DNA of 64,000 bases from JACJWR01 sp964474045 (GTDB taxonomy: Bacteria; Actinomycetota; Actinomycetes; S36-B12; UBA10799): assembly GCA_964474045.1 (NCBI GenBank), contig CAYYRC010000016.1, forward strand, positions 13,728-77,727, given 5' to 3'. Shown here one piece after another: positions 34,802 to 43,742 of this stretch. The translations under genes and the position numbers were made by a program. Position 1 is the stretch's first letter. Every line of letters starts with the position of its first letter. The notes beneath the pieces are model-generated. The model was not told the DNA's origin. It ran no database searches and worked only from the letters and a program-made list of their open reading frames with translations.

Positions 34802-34885
34802 GAGCGCGAGAGTAGACCCAGATGAAGCCGCGTTGCGCGGCTGCGCGATTGGGGCTCATGGCGCCTCTGGGCTCCCCGCCAGGAG

Positions 34886-35122
34886 TCAGTCCGCGGGGCG
34901 CTGCAAGTTCAGCGTGGGCGGGTACTGCGGGTTGTGGTCGCGAGCCCACTCATCGCCCATGACCCTGGCGATGTCGTGCTGCGACAGCCCGGCCACCTTG
35001 GCGCGGTAGGCGGCCTCGAGGGCGGCAGCGTCCGCCTCGGCAAGGGCGGCGCGGGCGGCGGCGTATCGCTCGGCTACCTCTCGGAGGGCAGCCTCAGCTT
35101 GCTGGCGGGATTCGGTAGACAT
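34886..35122 (-). CDS. Hypothetical small helical protein with an HTH-like segment
   Basis: A 78-residue protein, mostly alpha-helical. The first half is an Ala/Glu/Arg-rich helix that could form a coiled coil. The second holds LSQHDIARVMGDEWAR, which looks like the second half of a helix-turn-helix. No named family is recognised. GGAG lies three bases before the ATG. It is divergent from the NlpC/P60 gene at 35235. Confidence 0.55.
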   Translation of the reverse strand: MSTESRQQAEAALREVAERYAAARAALAEADAAALEAAYRAKVAGLSQHDIARVMGDEWARDHNPQYPPTLNLQRPAD

Positions 35123-35234
35123 GGCTCCATGGTGCCCTGAATGCGGGCCAAGTGGGTCAAATGCTCAAAACCGCCCGCGCCCGGGCCGATGAAGGGGGAA
35201 ACTCTACGCATTGCCCGCAAACGAAGGTTGTCTC

Positions 35235-37217
35235 ATGCATGTCGCGCGACGGGGGATGGCATCAGGGGGAGGACGCAGGGGGTGGCGATCAGCCGCCCGT
35301 GCGCTGGCTGCCGCGATGGTCGGCCTGGCCATGGCGGCGGCACTGGTGTCGCCGGCGAGCGCCGACGACGGCCGGGACCCGCGGCGCAGCACGACCAACC
35401 AGGGCGGCAACCAGCCGCCGGTGCCGGGCCAGCGGCTCGTGGAGCCACTGGCGGAGTCGGTGCCGTCCGGCTGTCCCACAGCCCCGCCCGATTCCAGCGG
35501 CTACACCGATGAGCCCTGGTACCGGTGGAGCTGGACCGACGATCAGAACATCAACGAGCTCTGCTCGGACGCCGTGCGCCTGGCCCCGACGTGGGTCGCG
35601 CAGAAGGCGATCAAGTACGCCTTCTCCAAGCTGGGCACGCCGTACAGCCAGGACACCGTGCTGCGCACCACCACGAGGTTCGACTGCTCGAGCTTCGTGG
35701 GCCGGGCGTTCACGGCGGCCGGCGCCTACATGTACCAGAACGGCGTCTACCAGAACCGCACCTTCTTCAACATGTTCGGCTGGACCGGCGCCTACACGAA
35801 GTATCCGCCCTACTCCGGCTTCCCGGCGCCGGGGTACCACGACTCCAACCTCATCCGGGTCGAGCGCAAGGACCTGCTGCCCGGCGACATCATCATCAAG
35901 TTCAACGGCACCGGGGGCCCGGCCTACTCGGCGGGCAACGCCGGCCACGCCCAGATCTACCTGGGCGGAGGCAAGATCATCGAGTCCAGCGACCGGGTCG
36001 CCGTCGACTACGTCTCGCCCAGCACCTCGGCGGCGAAGCCGGGCTACCTGAACAACGAGTGGTACTACCGCTGGGCTCCGGCCCTGCAGCGGCCCGCGTG
36101 GCTGGCCGAGCTGGTGCCCCCCAACCAGAAGGACATCCCCGCCTACACCGAGCGTGCCATCCCGGTCGCCTCGCCTGGACAGGCCGTCGTCGGCAATTTC
36201 ACCGTCGTGGGTGCCACTGACCCCGGCTGGGCCACGGTCTGGCCGTGCGACAGGCCCCGGCCGCTGGCCTCCAACGTTCAGTACGGCACCCAGGCGGCCG
36301 CGCCCGTGCTCGCGGTCTCGCAGACTGATGGCAGCGGCAAGATCTGTGTGCTCACCTCCACAGACGCCCACATGGTGTGGGACACCACCTATGCCGGAGC
36401 CGACATCAAGGCGCATCAGCCGGATCGACTCGTCGATACCCGCACTGGGTTGGGTGATGCCACCAGGGTCGTCGCCGGCAGCACCACCGCCTTCAAGGTG
36501 GCGGCGGCCAACCAGTCGGTCATGGCGACGCTGACGGCTGTCAACCCGGGCTCGAACGGTCACCTGCGGGTCTTCACCTGCGGCGGGGACCTGCCGCCGG
36601 CATCGTCGCTGAACTTCCGTGCGCGCGTGAACACCGCCAACCTGGCGCTGGTGCGTGCCGACTCCCAGGGCCGGGTCTGCGTGTACTCAACCTCCGACAC
36701 GGACCTGCTGTGGGACCAGGTGGTCGAGTCGAGCCTGCCGGCGCACGCCCCGACCCGGCTCTATGACTCCCGGCAACCCAGCGACGCCTGGCCCGTTCCC
36801 GGCAACAACAACGACCGGATCGCGCCCGGACGCGAGATCAAGCTGCACGTTGCCGAACCCTGGCAGACCGTCTTCGGCAACCTCACCGTCACCGACCCGC
36901 TCAACCCCGGACACGGGGTCGTGTACCCGTGCACGCCCATTCCCGCGGGCGCCGCCACCGCCCTGCCGGACACCTCGGCGATCAACTTCGTCGGCGGGCA
37001 GACGGTGGCGAACGCGGTGCTGGTGCGCAGTGACGAGAATGGCGACATCTGCTACCAGGGCAACGAATGGACCCAGGTGATCTGGGACCAGGTCGCGGAG
37101 TTCGCGAAGCCACAGGCGACGGGCGCCGAGCGCGGTATCGACACGCGTCAGCCCGGGATCTACCCCTACAACTGGGCCACGAAATTCCCGGCGACCGGAG
37201 GTCCGGCGACGTTCTAG
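35235..37217 (+). CDS. Secreted NlpC/P60 peptidase with tri-repeat module (copy 1 of 3)
   Basis: A 660-residue exported wall hydrolase. The signal peptide ends SPASA near residue 43. A Pro/Gly linker with one Cys (80) and a DxxxIxxxC segment (Cys110) leads to the NlpC/P60 domain, residues ~120-285: Cys151 in FDCSSF, His238 in NAGHAQIYLGGG, and Glu250 in the third catalytic position (IIESS). Three repeats of ~95 residues follow (about 300-400, 405-510, 515-655) with VxGNxTV, (Y/W)PC, NF, DxxGxxCV and (L/I)WDQ landmarks. Start ATG 35235 is chosen for GAAGG eight bases upstream; an in-frame TTG at 35211 is possible. Confidence 0.88.
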   Translation: MHVARRGMASGGGRRGWRSAARALAAAMVGLAMAAALVSPASADDGRDPRRSTTNQGGNQPPVPGQRLVEPLAESVPSGCPTAPPDSSGYTDEPWYRWSWTDDQNINELCSDAVRLAPTWVAQKAIKYAFSKLGTPYSQDTVLRTTTRFDCSSFVGRAFTAAGAYMYQNGVYQNRTFFNMFGWTGAYTKYPPYSGFPAPGYHDSNLIRVERKDLLPGDIIIKFNGTGGPAYSAGNAGHAQIYLGGGKIIESSDRVAVDYVSPSTSAAKPGYLNNEWYYRWAPALQRPAWLAELVPPNQKDIPAYTERAIPVASPGQAVVGNFTVVGATDPGWATVWPCDRPRPLASNVQYGTQAAAPVLAVSQTDGSGKICVLTSTDAHMVWDTTYAGADIKAHQPDRLVDTRTGLGDATRVVAGSTTAFKVAAANQSVMATLTAVNPGSNGHLRVFTCGGDLPPASSLNFRARVNTANLALVRADSQGRVCVYSTSDTDLLWDQVVESSLPAHAPTRLYDSRQPSDAWPVPGNNNDRIAPGREIKLHVAEPWQTVFGNLTVTDPLNPGHGVVYPCTPIPAGAATALPDTSAINFVGGQTVANAVLVRSDENGDICYQGNEWTQVIWDQVAEFAKPQATGAERGIDTRQPGIYPYNWATKFPATGGPATF

Positions 37218-37345
37218 GTTTCCCGGCCGTGTTGGGGCGGTCGATCCCACAAGCTATCGTCATGTGGGTCTCGGGAGGCTCCGGGAAGTCATAGCGTCGT
37301 GGCCGCGGGCTCGTGCAGCCCCGCGGCTGGGGGAGTGGTTCGGTC

Positions 37346-39313
37346 ATGGCTCGTGTGTGGGGATGGTTCGGCTGGGAATTGCGGGGCACACTTGCGTTCC
37401 TCCTGGCTCTGGCTCTGGCGCTTGCGGGAGGAGTCGTGCTGCAAGGGTCGGAGGTGGCGTCGGCGACTGCCGACCCGAGTCCCGCCCCCGGCGCGGGGAG
37501 CGCGGGTGCGCTGACCCCTGGCTCCCCGGTCGTGCTGCCGCCGGGGTTCGAACCAGGGCCCGACCCGGACGTGCCGGGAGTCAACGCTCCCAGTCGCCCG
37601 GGGGCAGTGGCGCCGCAGGCAACCGAGTTCTACGGCATGCCGACTGGTTGCCCCGGGGTGGCCGACCCTCGCGCCCGACTGGCGGCGTGGGTGGGCCCAG
37701 ATGCCCTGCAGCGGATCTGCTCGGACGCCATGGCCCTATCGGTCAGCTACGAGGCGGAGTCGGCGATCAGGTGGGCCTTCGGCCGACTGGGTACCCCGTA
37801 CAGCCAGAGCGCCGGGCAGCGGGACAACCAGTACTTTGATTGCGCGACGCTCGTGGGCCGTTCCTATCGCGCCGCCGGCGCCCGCGTCCGCGCTGCGAAC
37901 GGTGCCACCTACGACTACTACCCGTACTTCATGTGGACCGGTTCTTACACCGCTGCGATCCGTCCGATCAGCTCAATCGGCGGCGGTCACGCGGGGACCA
38001 ACGTCCGGCGCATCACCCGTGCCGAGCTGGCCCCCGGTGACATCGTCATCAAGTTCGCCGGTGGCGACCCGATCGCGTCCGCCGGCAACGCCGGGCACGC
38101 GCAGCTCTATCTGGGCAACGACTGGGTCATCGAGGCCGGCGGGAAGCAGGACTACTCCAACGTGGACATCGGGCGGATGAGCTTTGACCCGGACACCCCC
38201 AACGAGTGGTACTTCCGCTACGACACCTTGGGCTGGCCCAAGTGGGACGACGCCCGGATGCTGCCCGGCGGGACGACCTACAAGATGAAGGTCGGTCAGC
38301 CCTATCAGACGGTCGTCGGCAACCTGACCGTCGTCGACCCGGTCAGTGATGGGCACACCAGGTTGTTCACGTGCGGCGCCCCCATGCCCTTGGCGGCCAG
38401 CAGCCTGTTCTCCGCCCGGCGGACCAGCGCGACGCTGTCCACGGTGGCGCTGGACGGCGAGGGCAACCTGTGCGTCTATCTGTCATCCCGGGCGCACCTG
38501 CTGTGGGACCAGACTTGGATGGGGACCACGATCGCGGCCCATGCGTCCCAGCGGCGGGCAGATACCCGGCCGACGGGCAGCCTGCCAGCGGGCGGGACAT
38601 TGGTGGTCGACACCGGGGCTCCCAACCGCACGGTGCTGGCGACGCTCTCGGTGGTGGATGTCCAGCAGCCCGGGCACACTCGGGCCTTCCCGTGCGACGC
38701 CGACGGCGACGGCCAGACAGATGTCCCGCCGCTGGCTTCGGTCAACAACTTCGCGGCGGGGCAGCGGACGGCCAACCTGGCCGTCGTCCGGGCAGACCGC
38801 CTCGGTCGGGTGTGCGTGTACGCCTCGGCCGCCGCCAACGTCCTCTGGGACCAGGTCGTCGAGACCGATGTGCTCGTGGCCCACGTGCCGGTCCGGCACT
38901 TCGACTCCCGGCAGCCGGCGGGATCCCCCATCCCCAACAACGCCGGTCATCGGCTGGACCCCAACGACCCGAGCAAGGTCGTGCGCATCCATGTGGGCGT
39001 GCCCGGGGCGACCGCGCTGGGCAACCTCACCGTGCTCGACGCCATCAACCCCGGTCACACCAAGGTGTACCCCTGTGCCGAGGGGCCCGGGAGCGTCGCG
39101 ACGTCGGCGAGCAACTTCGGCAGCGGCCAGACGGTGCCCAACGCAGTCCTCGCCCGGGCCGACGTCAACGGTGACATCTGCGTTCGGGCGACGGATTGGG
39201 CGCACATCGTCTGGGACCAGTCGGTGGAGACGTCGTCGCTGCCGGTCTACTCGGACCCGGCGCCGCGCAAGATCGATTCCCGCGCGATCCTCGGGCGCCC
39301 CGCGGTGGCCTAG
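37346..39313 (+). CDS. Secreted NlpC/P60 peptidase with tri-repeat module (copy 2 of 3)
   Basis: A 655-residue paralogue of the gene 130 bases upstream. A signal peptide (hydrophobic run residues 14-32) and Pro-rich linker precede a conserved cysteine-bearing segment (GCP at ~102, RICSDA at ~125). The catalytic domain has Cys166 in FDCATLV (most relatives have FDCSS), His251 in NAGHAQLYLGND and Glu263 (VIEAG). Three C-terminal repeats follow with GNLTV, PC, NF..G.. AN and WDQ motifs; the second contains a Asp-rich DADGDGQTD loop. ATG 37346 has GGGGGAG ten bases upstream. A hairpin terminator follows at 39347-39374. Confidence 0.87.
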   Translation: MARVWGWFGWELRGTLAFLLALALALAGGVVLQGSEVASATADPSPAPGAGSAGALTPGSPVVLPPGFEPGPDPDVPGVNAPSRPGAVAPQATEFYGMPTGCPGVADPRARLAAWVGPDALQRICSDAMALSVSYEAESAIRWAFGRLGTPYSQSAGQRDNQYFDCATLVGRSYRAAGARVRAANGATYDYYPYFMWTGSYTAAIRPISSIGGGHAGTNVRRITRAELAPGDIVIKFAGGDPIASAGNAGHAQLYLGNDWVIEAGGKQDYSNVDIGRMSFDPDTPNEWYFRYDTLGWPKWDDARMLPGGTTYKMKVGQPYQTVVGNLTVVDPVSDGHTRLFTCGAPMPLAASSLFSARRTSATLSTVALDGEGNLCVYLSSRAHLLWDQTWMGTTIAAHASQRRADTRPTGSLPAGGTLVVDTGAPNRTVLATLSVVDVQQPGHTRAFPCDADGDGQTDVPPLASVNNFAAGQRTANLAVVRADRLGRVCVYASAAANVLWDQVVETDVLVAHVPVRHFDSRQPAGSPIPNNAGHRLDPNDPSKVVRIHVGVPGATALGNLTVLDAINPGHTKVYPCAEGPGSVATSASNFGSGQTVPNAVLARADVNGDICVRATDWAHIVWDQSVETSSLPVYSDPAPRKIDSRAILGRPAVA

Positions 39314-39346
39314 CGCTGGGTGGTGTCCGGCGGTAGAAGGGGCTGA

Positions 39347-39374
39347 GGGATGGGGTCCGTCGGCACCCCATCCC
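39347..39374 (+). terminator. Hairpin terminator after NlpC/P60 copy 2
   Basis: GGGATGGGGT (39347-39356) and ACCCCATCCC (39365-39374) form a perfect 10-base stem with an 8-base loop, 33 bases after the stop. No T-tract. It separates copy 2 from copy 3. Confidence 0.65.
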
Positions 39375-39468
39375 AAAGGAATGGGCCGATGTGACCCAGT
39401 CGGGGCATTATCAGGGTCGAGAGTGCTGGGTGCGGGCCCTTTCACCTAAAGTCACCTGTGTGGGTTGC

Positions 39469-39480
39469 CGTCAATTGACG
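39469..39480. promoter_or_regulatory. 12-base palindrome upstream of NlpC/P60 copy 3
   Basis: CGTCAATTGACG is a perfect palindrome with an AT-rich centre, flanked by TTGCC and GGCAA which extend the symmetry approximately. It lies about 80 bases before the copy 3 start in a 248-base intergenic stretch and could be an operator. I did not find it upstream of the other three wall-hydrolase genes. Confidence 0.3.
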
Positions 39481-39561
39481 TAGGCAATCAGCACGTCGGG
39501 CTCTCCGGGCGACGACGCCGTTCACCGGCCCGGGACGCCCGCTCGATCCAGGGGGTGCGCC

Positions 39562-41328
39562 ATGGGGGCGGACGTATTTCGGAGCTTCACAGGCCTCAGG
39601 TTCTGCAACAGGCGGACCTTGCTGGTGCTGGCGACGATGGTCGCGGTGCTGATGGCGGTCCTGAGCGCTACCCCTGCGCACGCCGAACCCACCCCGCCGG
39701 CGGCGGGCCCGAACCCACCCGGCGGCAACGCCCCGGTGGCCGCGGGTGCAGTGGCCCCGCTGGCCACCGAGTTCTTCGGCGGGCCACCCGCGGACTGCCC
39801 GACCACCGTGGCTGACAACGCCGCCTATGCCCGCGCGGTGGATTGGCGCAGGTACTGCCTCGATGCCGTCGCGCTGGCCCCCACGTACGAGGCGGAACGC
39901 GCGATCAAGTGGGCTTTCGCCAGACTCGGCGCGCCCTACGCAAGTGCCGATAAGAAGATCTACCGCGATACCAACGGCTTCGACTGCTCCAGTTACGTTG
40001 CCCGAGCCTTCCGTGCTGCCGGCGCCCAGGTCGCTGCCAGGAACGGCGTGCGGTACGACTTCTTCCCCTACTTCGGGTTCACCGGCGCCTACGTCCCCAC
40101 GAGTTCGCCGATCTCGATGTGGGGCGGCGGCTACTCGGGTACGAACGTCATCCGCGTGGAGAAGAAGGACCTGCGCCCGGGCGACCTCGTGATCCAGTTC
40201 TTCGGCGACAACCCGGCGCTGTCCCAGGGCAACCAGGGACACGCCAAGATCTTTCTGGGCGGCGGCCGCACCATCGAGGCCGGCGGGGCGGCCCAGGTNN
40301 NNNNNNNNNNNNNNNNNNNNNNNNNNNNNNNNNNNNNNNNNNNNNNNNNNNNNNNNNNNNNNNNNNNNNNNNNNNNNNNNNNNNNNNNNNNNNNNNNNTT
40401 TGTTGCCGGACGCACGACCGCCACCGCCGCCGCCGTCAAACTCGACGGCGAGGGAAACGTGTGCATCTATCTATCCGCCAGGGCCCATCTGGTGTGGGAT
40501 CAGCTTTGGTCGTCGGCCAACCTCGGCTGGGGCGGCCCCCAGGATGCGCTCGTGGCCCACAACCAGGTGCGACTCCTCGACACCAGGAAGACCGGTGGGC
40601 GGCTGCCGGCCGGGGGCACCCAGGTGATCGCAACAGGCGCGCCCGACAAGACCGTCATGGCCACGCTCACTGCCGTCGAGCCTACCGGGGCCGGGCACAC
40701 CAAGGTGTTCCCGTGCGACGTGGACGGCACCCCCGGCATTGACAACCCCCCGGCGACTTCCACGAACAACTTCGACAACGCCCGCACGGCGAACCTCGCC
40801 ACCGTCCGGGCCGATTCGAGCGGCAACGTGTGCGTCTTCACCAGCGGCGCGACCGATCTGCTCTGGGACCAGGCGGTCGAGACGAACCAGATCGACGCAG
40901 GGGCGGCGGTGCGAATGTACGACTCCCGGCTGCCCTACGGCAGCCCTATCCCGAGCAACGGCGGTCACCGGCTCAACCCGAACGATCCGGAGAAGGTGGT
41001 CAAGATCGCGACCCAGGTGCCCAACGCGGTTGTCATCGGCAACCTGACGGCGACCGAGGCGATCACCGCGTCGCACGTCAAGACCGTGCCGTGCATGGGG
41101 TTGGCGGAATCCGACACCTCGGTGCTCAACTTCCCGGTGCTCAAGCCGGTGTCCAACGCAGTGGTGGCGCAGGCCGACTGGAACGGTGACATCTGCTTCA
41201 AGGTCAAGGACTGGACGCACCTGATCTGGGACCAGGTCGTCGTCAGCGACAAGCTCGGCTACAACAACACGATCGAGCGCAAGATGGACTCCCGCGAGCC
41301 CATCAAGCGCCCGGTGCTGATCAGCTGA
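39562..41328 (+). CDS. Secreted NlpC/P60 peptidase with tri-repeat module (copy 3 of 3), interrupted by assembly gap
   Basis: About 588 residues as assembled, with unknown sequence at about 247-279. A signal peptide ends ATPAHA near residue 41. The catalytic domain has Cys142 in FDCSSYV, His227 in QGHAKIFLGGG and Glu239 (TIEAG). The AERAIKWAFARLGAPY segment is nearly identical in copy 1 and 2. The gap falls at the end of the catalytic domain and the start of repeat 1; the remaining repeats carry LVWDQ, LLWDQ and LIWDQ ends. The frame is the same on both sides of the gap, which fits one gene but could be chance. AGGGGGTG precedes ATG 39562. Confidence 0.85.
   Translation: MGADVFRSFTGLRFCNRRTLLVLATMVAVLMAVLSATPAHAEPTPPAAGPNPPGGNAPVAAGAVAPLATEFFGGPPADCPTTVADNAAYARAVDWRRYCLDAVALAPTYEAERAIKWAFARLGAPYASADKKIYRDTNGFDCSSYVARAFRAAGAQVAARNGVRYDFFPYFGFTGAYVPTSSPISMWGGGYSGTNVIRVEKKDLRPGDLVIQFFGDNPALSQGNQGHAKIFLGGGRTIEAGGAAQXXXXXXXXXXXXXXXXXXXXXXXXXXXXXXXXXXFVAGRTTATAAAVKLDGEGNVCIYLSARAHLVWDQLWSSANLGWGGPQDALVAHNQVRLLDTRKTGGRLPAGGTQVIATGAPDKTVMATLTAVEPTGAGHTKVFPCDVDGTPGIDNPPATSTNNFDNARTANLATVRADSSGNVCVFTSGATDLLWDQAVETNQIDAGAAVRMYDSRLPYGSPIPSNGGHRLNPNDPEKVVKIATQVPNAVVIGNLTATEAITASHVKTVPCMGLAESDTSVLNFPVLKPVSNAVVAQADWNGDICFKVKDWTHLIWDQVVVSDKLGYNNTIERKMDSREPIKRPVLIS
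40299..40398. other. Assembly gap (100 N)
   Basis: Exactly 100 N inside NlpC/P60 copy 3. The length is a placeholder; the real missing sequence may be longer or shorter and the two sides may not even belong to the same paralogue. Confidence 0.99.
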
Positions 41329-41406
41329 TCATCGCCGTCGCCCGTCAGGTCCACCCGCGCACCACCAGGGTGTTCAGCCGCGGGGGCTTATGGCAGGGTC
41401 ATAGGT

Positions 41407-42642
41407 ATGGACTTCGCCCCCAGCCCCCGCGCCGCCGACTACGTCGCGCGGACGGAGCAGTTCCTCTCGGAGCAGGTGTACCCGGCCGAGCCGGTCTACG
41501 CGGAGCAGCGCGCGCAGCTGATCGCCGACGGGCACCCGTGGGACAGCCCGCCGATCGTGGCAGAGCTCAAGGCGGCTGCCCGGGCCGCGGGCCTGTGGAA
41601 CCTCTTCCTGCCCGACGCGACCTACCCCGACCACGGGCTGTCGGTGACGGACTACGCCTCCGTCGCCGAGCTGACCGGCCGCTCGCCGGAGCTGGCTCCC
41701 GAGGCTATGAACTGCGCCGCGCCGGACACCGGCAACATGGAGATCCTGCACATGTTCGGCTCGCCGCAGCAGCAGGAGCGCTGGCTCGAGCCGTTGCTCG
41801 AGGCGAGCATCCGCTCGGCGTTCTGCATGACCGAGCCGGCCGTCGCATCGTCCGACGCCCGCAACATCTGCGCGTCGATCGTGCGCGACGGCGATGAGTA
41901 CGTCATCAACGGACGCAAGTGGTGGAGCACCGGGGCCATGGACCCGCGCTGCGAGTTGCTGGTGGTCATGGGCAAGACCGATCCCGAGGCCGAGCCGCAC
42001 CGCCAACAGTCGATGGTCCTGGTGCCGGCGGACACCCCCGGGGTGCAGATCGTGCGCTCGCTGCCGGTCTTCGGCTACCACGACCAGCACGGCCACGCCG
42101 AGATCGTCTTCACCGACGTCCGGGTGCCGGTTGCGAACCTGCTGGGCGAGCCCGGGAGCGGCTTCGCGATCGCGCAGGCGCGCCTCGGCCCGGGCCGCAT
42201 CCACCACTGCATGCGGGCCATCGGGATGGCCGAGCGGGCGCTGGACCTCATGTGCGTGCGGGCGCAGGAGCGCGTGGCCTTCGGCCGCCCGCTGGCCGCC
42301 CAGGGCGTGATCCAGGAGTGGATCGCCGAGTCCCGGATCGAGCTCGACGCAGCCCGGATGCTCGTTCTGCGCGCGGCCTGGATGATCGACACTGTGGGCG
42401 CCAAGGGTGCGCGGAAGGAGATCGCCGCGATCAAGGTCGCCGCGCCGAACGCTGCGCTGAAGGTGCTCGACCGCGCGATCCAGGTGTTCGGGGCCGAGGG
42501 CGTCAGCGACGACGTCCCGCTGGCCGCCTTCTACGCCGGGCTGCGCACGCTGCGCATCGCCGACGGTCCCGACGAGGTCCACCTGCGTGACATCGCGCGG
42601 CTCGAGCTGCGCGACCACCCGGTCGACGTGGAGGTGAAGTGA
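41407..42642 (+). CDS. Acyl-CoA dehydrogenase (ACAD11-like)
   Basis: A 411-residue FAD flavoenzyme. After an N-terminal helical domain, FCMTEPAVASSDARNICASI carries the FAD-binding TE..A.S motif; RKWWSTGAMDPRC is the beta-domain signature, and VFGAEGVSDDVPLAAFYAGLRTLRIADGPDEVH closes the C-terminal domain. The RKWW motif and a downstream phosphotransferase gene place it with the ACAD10/ACAD11 branch, which handles 4-hydroxyacyl-CoA by way of a phosphorylated intermediate. The start at ATG 41407 has only a weak ribosome site. The stop overlaps the next start (TGATG). Confidence 0.9.
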   Translation: MDFAPSPRAADYVARTEQFLSEQVYPAEPVYAEQRAQLIADGHPWDSPPIVAELKAAARAAGLWNLFLPDATYPDHGLSVTDYASVAELTGRSPELAPEAMNCAAPDTGNMEILHMFGSPQQQERWLEPLLEASIRSAFCMTEPAVASSDARNICASIVRDGDEYVINGRKWWSTGAMDPRCELLVVMGKTDPEAEPHRQQSMVLVPADTPGVQIVRSLPVFGYHDQHGHAEIVFTDVRVPVANLLGEPGSGFAIAQARLGPGRIHHCMRAIGMAERALDLMCVRAQERVAFGRPLAAQGVIQEWIAESRIELDAARMLVLRAAWMIDTVGAKGARKEIAAIKVAAPNAALKVLDRAIQVFGAEGVSDDVPLAAFYAGLRTLRIADGPDEVHLRDIARLELRDHPVDVEVK

Positions 42643-43742
42643 TGGCTACCACTGCCGTGCTGGCGCTGGACACCGCCGCCGAGGCGCGTGCCGTGCGGGC
42701 CGAGGACGCCTTGGACGTGCGGGCCCTGGACACCTGGCTGCGCAGCTCGATCCCGGGCGGCGACGGGCTGCCGGGGCTGCTGCCCCAGGTGCGCCAGTTC
42801 CCCGGCGGAGCGTCCAACCTGACCTACCTCGTGCGCTACGGCGACGAGCGCGACCTGGTGCTGAGGATGCCGCCGCGGGGCACGAAGGCCGCCTCTGCCC
42901 ACAACATGCATCGCGAGTACGAGCTGCAGCGGCGGCTGCGCGGTCAGTTCCCGACTGTGCCTCACGTCCTGGCGTATGCCGGTGCGGAGGACAGCCCGGT
43001 GGGCGCGGAGCTGTATGCGATGGAGCGGGCACGCGGCATCATCCTGCGCGCGGACCTGCCCGACGATGTCGCCGGCAACCAGGACGCGAGCGACCTGGGC
43101 CTGGCGCTTTTCGATCTGCTGGCGGACCTGCATGCCGTGGACTTCGAGGCCGCCGGGCTGGGCGAGTTCGACCGCGGCCCGGGCTATGTCCGACGGCAGG
43201 TTGATGGCTGGTCGCGGCGCTACCGGGACGCGCGCACGGATGACCTGCCCGACGGCGAGGAGGTGATGGCCTGGCTCGAGGCCGAACAGCCCGCCGACGT
43301 CGCGCGCCGCCTCATCCACGGCGACTGGCGCTTCGACAACGTGGTGCTGGACCCGGATACCCTTGCGCCTGTCGCCGTGCTGGACTGGGAGCTCGCCACG
43401 GTGGGAGATCCGCTGATGGACCTGGGCTCGGCGCTGGCCTATTGGGTGCAGGCTGACGACGATGCCGTGTTCCAGGCGTTCCGGCGGCAGCCCTCCAACG
43501 CGCCCGGCATGCCGACCCGTGAGCAGATCGTCGCGCGCTACCTGGAGCGCACTGGGCTGGCGTGCCGGGACTGGCGCTTCTACGAGGTGTTCGGGCTCTT
43601 CCGGCTGGCCGTCATCGCGGCCCAGATCTGGTTCCGGTACTCGACCGGCCAGACCTCCAACCCGGCCTTCAAGCAGATGGGGCCGGCTGTGGACTACCTC
43701 ATGTGGCGGTGCGCGGAGCTGATCGGCGAACCGTCCGGCTGA
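42642..43742 (+). CDS. Phosphotransferase family protein (APH fold, ACAD10/11-type kinase)
   Basis: A 366-residue kinase-like protein of the APH family. The N-lobe has QFPGGASNLTYLVRYGDERDLVLRMPP with the glycine-rich loop and lysine-like position; HGDWRFDNVVLD is the catalytic loop and VLDWELATVGDPLMDLG the metal-binding DxE/DFG-like motif. The family includes the N-terminal kinase domain of ACAD10/11 and bacterial LvaA-like kinases that phosphorylate 4-hydroxyacyl-CoA. It is translationally coupled to the acyl-CoA dehydrogenase (TGATG), so the two probably act in sequence. ATG 42642 has GAGGTGA four bases upstream. Overlaps the convergent HAD gene by 44 bases. Confidence 0.9.
   Translation: MATTAVLALDTAAEARAVRAEDALDVRALDTWLRSSIPGGDGLPGLLPQVRQFPGGASNLTYLVRYGDERDLVLRMPPRGTKAASAHNMHREYELQRRLRGQFPTVPHVLAYAGAEDSPVGAELYAMERARGIILRADLPDDVAGNQDASDLGLALFDLLADLHAVDFEAAGLGEFDRGPGYVRRQVDGWSRRYRDARTDDLPDGEEVMAWLEAEQPADVARRLIHGDWRFDNVVLDPDTLAPVAVLDWELATVGDPLMDLGSALAYWVQADDDAVFQAFRRQPSNAPGMPTREQIVARYLERTGLACRDWRFYEVFGLFRLAVIAAQIWFRYSTGQTSNPAFKQMGPAVDYLMWRCAELIGEPSG

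Noticed and set aside
37540..37565. GGTTCGAACC resembling a tRNA T-loop
   Set aside because: It lies in the coding part of NlpC/P60 copy 2 (proline-rich linker) and no acceptor, D or anticodon stems can be drawn around it.
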